A stretch of 16,073 nucleotides of DNA from NCBI GenBank assembly GCA_043746815.1, contig JAYTQG010000233.1:1-16073 (forward strand), read 5' to 3'. A program made the position numbers and the translations under genes. Under the pieces are notes generated by a model. It saw nothing but the letters and a program-made list of their open reading frames with translations, searched no databases and had not been told where the DNA came from. Positions 15,118 through 16,073 of the stretch are shown here, one piece after another. Positions within the stretch are counted from its first letter, which is position 1. Each line of letters starts with the position of its first letter. Source of the stretch: JAYTQG01 sp043746815. GTDB taxonomy: Bacteria > Actinomycetota > Thermoleophilia > Miltoncostaeales > Miltoncostaeaceae.

Positions 15118-15516
15118 CTACTGGTCGACCACGAACTTCTGCGAGTAGTAGATGTCACCCTCGTGCCCCAGCTTCATCCGACGAAGCGTCGCCTTCACCC
15201 GAGTTCCAATCTCAACATCAGCGGGTGCGACCCCAACGACCGGTGCGGGCATGACGACGCCCTCATCCATGGTGATGTGCCCAACGACGTAGGGCTCCTG
15301 GCCAAGAAAGTCCCGGGGCGGGTAATAGACGACGGTGTAGTTGGTCAGCTCCCCCGTGCCCTTGAGTTTCTCAACGACAAGCTCGCGGCCCTTGCACTTT
15401 TCGCAGGTGTACTGCTCCCACCACGGGTGCAGGTGCTTACAACTCGTGCAGCGCATCGCGTACGGAACCAGCTTCGGGGGCCCAAGGCGACTGAACTCAA
15501 TGGCGGAGACCGTCAT
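15118..15516 (-). CDS. Zn-ribbon OB-fold protein (DUF35 type), thiolase partner
   Basis: The 132-residue protein has an N-terminal helix, a zinc ribbon with C23, C26, C38 and C41 (CxxC-x11-CxxC), and an OB-fold domain from about 45 to the end. This is the layout of the DUF35/OB-fold acyl-CoA-associated family. Such proteins usually sit beside thiolases or thiolase-like enzymes and bind acyl-CoA or form a complex with them; in archaea one bridges thiolase and HMG-CoA synthase. The gene starts 2 nt after the thiolase stop, so it is surely co-transcribed. Its stop lies 4 nt from the stop of the opposing sirtuin-like gene, leaving no room for a terminator. Confidence 0.92.
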   Translation of the reverse strand: MTVSAIEFSRLGPPKLVPYAMRCTSCKHLHPWWEQYTCEKCKGRELVVEKLKGTGELTNYTVVYYPPRDFLGQEPYVVGHITMDEGVVMPAPVVGVAPADVEIGTRVKATLRRMKLGHEGDIYYSQKFVVDQ

Positions 15517-15518
15517 GG

Positions 15519-16073
15519 CTAGCCCTCCAAGCGCTGGTAGACGTGAACCGCGGCAACCGCACCCGGCCCACCACGACAGGCACTGATCCCAATCTCGGCA
15601 TCTTTGCGCTGAATGTCCTTCGGTGCCGTTCCACGCAACTGCTCGACGATGTCGACGGCCTGGCTGGTGCCGGTTGCACCCAGCGGGTGCCCCTTACACA
15701 AGAGGCCACCCGAAAGGTTCACCGCGGTCGGTCCATCCATCCATGTTGACCCGTCGACGGCACCCGTCCAGCCCTCACCCTGCTTTTTGAACCCGAGTGA
15801 CTCGACACCGAGGGGCTCCTGAATCGCGAAGCTGTTGTAGATCTCGGCGACGTCCATGTCCTTGGACGTAAGACCAGCCATCGAATACGCCTTCGCCGCT
15901 GGCTTTGCGAGGAGGTCATAGGCGTCATCAAGTGTGTCTGAGGCCGCGTACCAGGTACCCGATCCCATCGATGTGGCGGTGACATAGACCTGCTGCTTGT
16001 CCGGCTGGTCGCGCAGGATCTCCTCGCGACACAAGATCAACGCCGATGCTGCGTCGGTCATGGGACAGACTTC
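15519..16073 (-). CDS. Thiolase-family acyltransferase, C-terminal part (5' end outside window)
   Basis: The frame is open from the right edge and gives 184 C-terminal residues starting EVCPMTDAASAL, the family's cPxtDGAAA segment, with Gly replaced by Ala. It continues with AEIYNSFAIQEPLG (compare NEAFA or YDxFT in the SCP-x type), the catalytic His in LLCKGHPLGATG, and the catalytic Cys region ISACRGGPGA (usual CxGGG). Thiolases cleave 3-ketoacyl-CoA with CoA, or condense acyl-CoA. The pairing with a Zn-ribbon OB-fold gene is typical of the SCP-x/archaeal-type group, seen in sterol side-chain and other branched acyl-CoA degradation. An internal ATG at 16061 is not the start, since similarity continues upstream to the window edge. 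Confidence 0.93.
   Translation of the reverse strand, partial: EVCPMTDAASALILCREEILRDQPDKQQVYVTATSMGSGTWYAASDTLDDAYDLLAKPAAKAYSMAGLTSKDMDVAEIYNSFAIQEPLGVESLGFKKQGEGWTGAVDGSTWMDGPTAVNLSGGLLCKGHPLGATGTSQAVDIVEQLRGTAPKDIQRKDAEIGISACRGGPGAVAAVHVYQRLEG

Overview
The window is GC-rich, densely coded bacterial DNA with many GTG/TTG starts, short intergenic gaps and several 4-nt gene overlaps. The gene content (IclR-type regulator, acyl-CoA dehydrogenase, MaoC hydratase, SDR, GMC oxidoreductase, aldehyde dehydrogenases, and a thiolase paired with a Zn-ribbon OB-fold protein) fits a free-living actinobacterium-like heterotroph. A secreted protein at 3561-4217 resembles a family I recall mainly from Thermoleophilia (Solirubrobacterales and relatives). 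That class is my best guess, as inference only.

Layout. 1-2027, plus strand: C-terminus of an IclR-type regulator, a class I/II aminotransferase, a hairpin, a MaoC-family hydratase, and a second hairpin. 2079-3386, minus: membrane-anchored HD-GYP phosphodiesterase. 3561-4217, plus: small secreted protein. 4241-6720, minus: acyl-CoA dehydrogenase translationally coupled to a 446-aa protein I cannot identify. 6826-11035, plus: SDR, GMC oxidoreductase, a 154-aa protein with an internal duplication, and an aldehyde dehydrogenase. 11001-12347, minus: a divergent aldehyde-dehydrogenase-like protein whose 3' end overlaps the previous gene by 35 nt. 12365-15113, plus: an overlapping three-gene unit of PrmA-like methyltransferase, MFS transporter and a sirtuin-like protein with altered NAD-site motifs. 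15118-16073, minus: Zn-ribbon OB-fold protein and the C-terminal part of a thiolase.

How the genes may work together (inference). Acyl-CoA dehydrogenase, MaoC hydratase, SDR and thiolase match the four chemical steps of a beta-oxidation-type cycle, although they lie in separate transcription units. The GMC oxidoreductase and aldehyde dehydrogenase could oxidise an alcohol to aldehyde and then to acid. No acyl-CoA ligase lies in the window to link the two. No phage, insertion sequence, CRISPR array, tRNA or rRNA was seen. The least explained items are the altered sirtuin, the 446-aa protein coupled to the acyl-CoA dehydrogenase, the duplicated 154-aa protein and the divergent aldehyde dehydrogenase.
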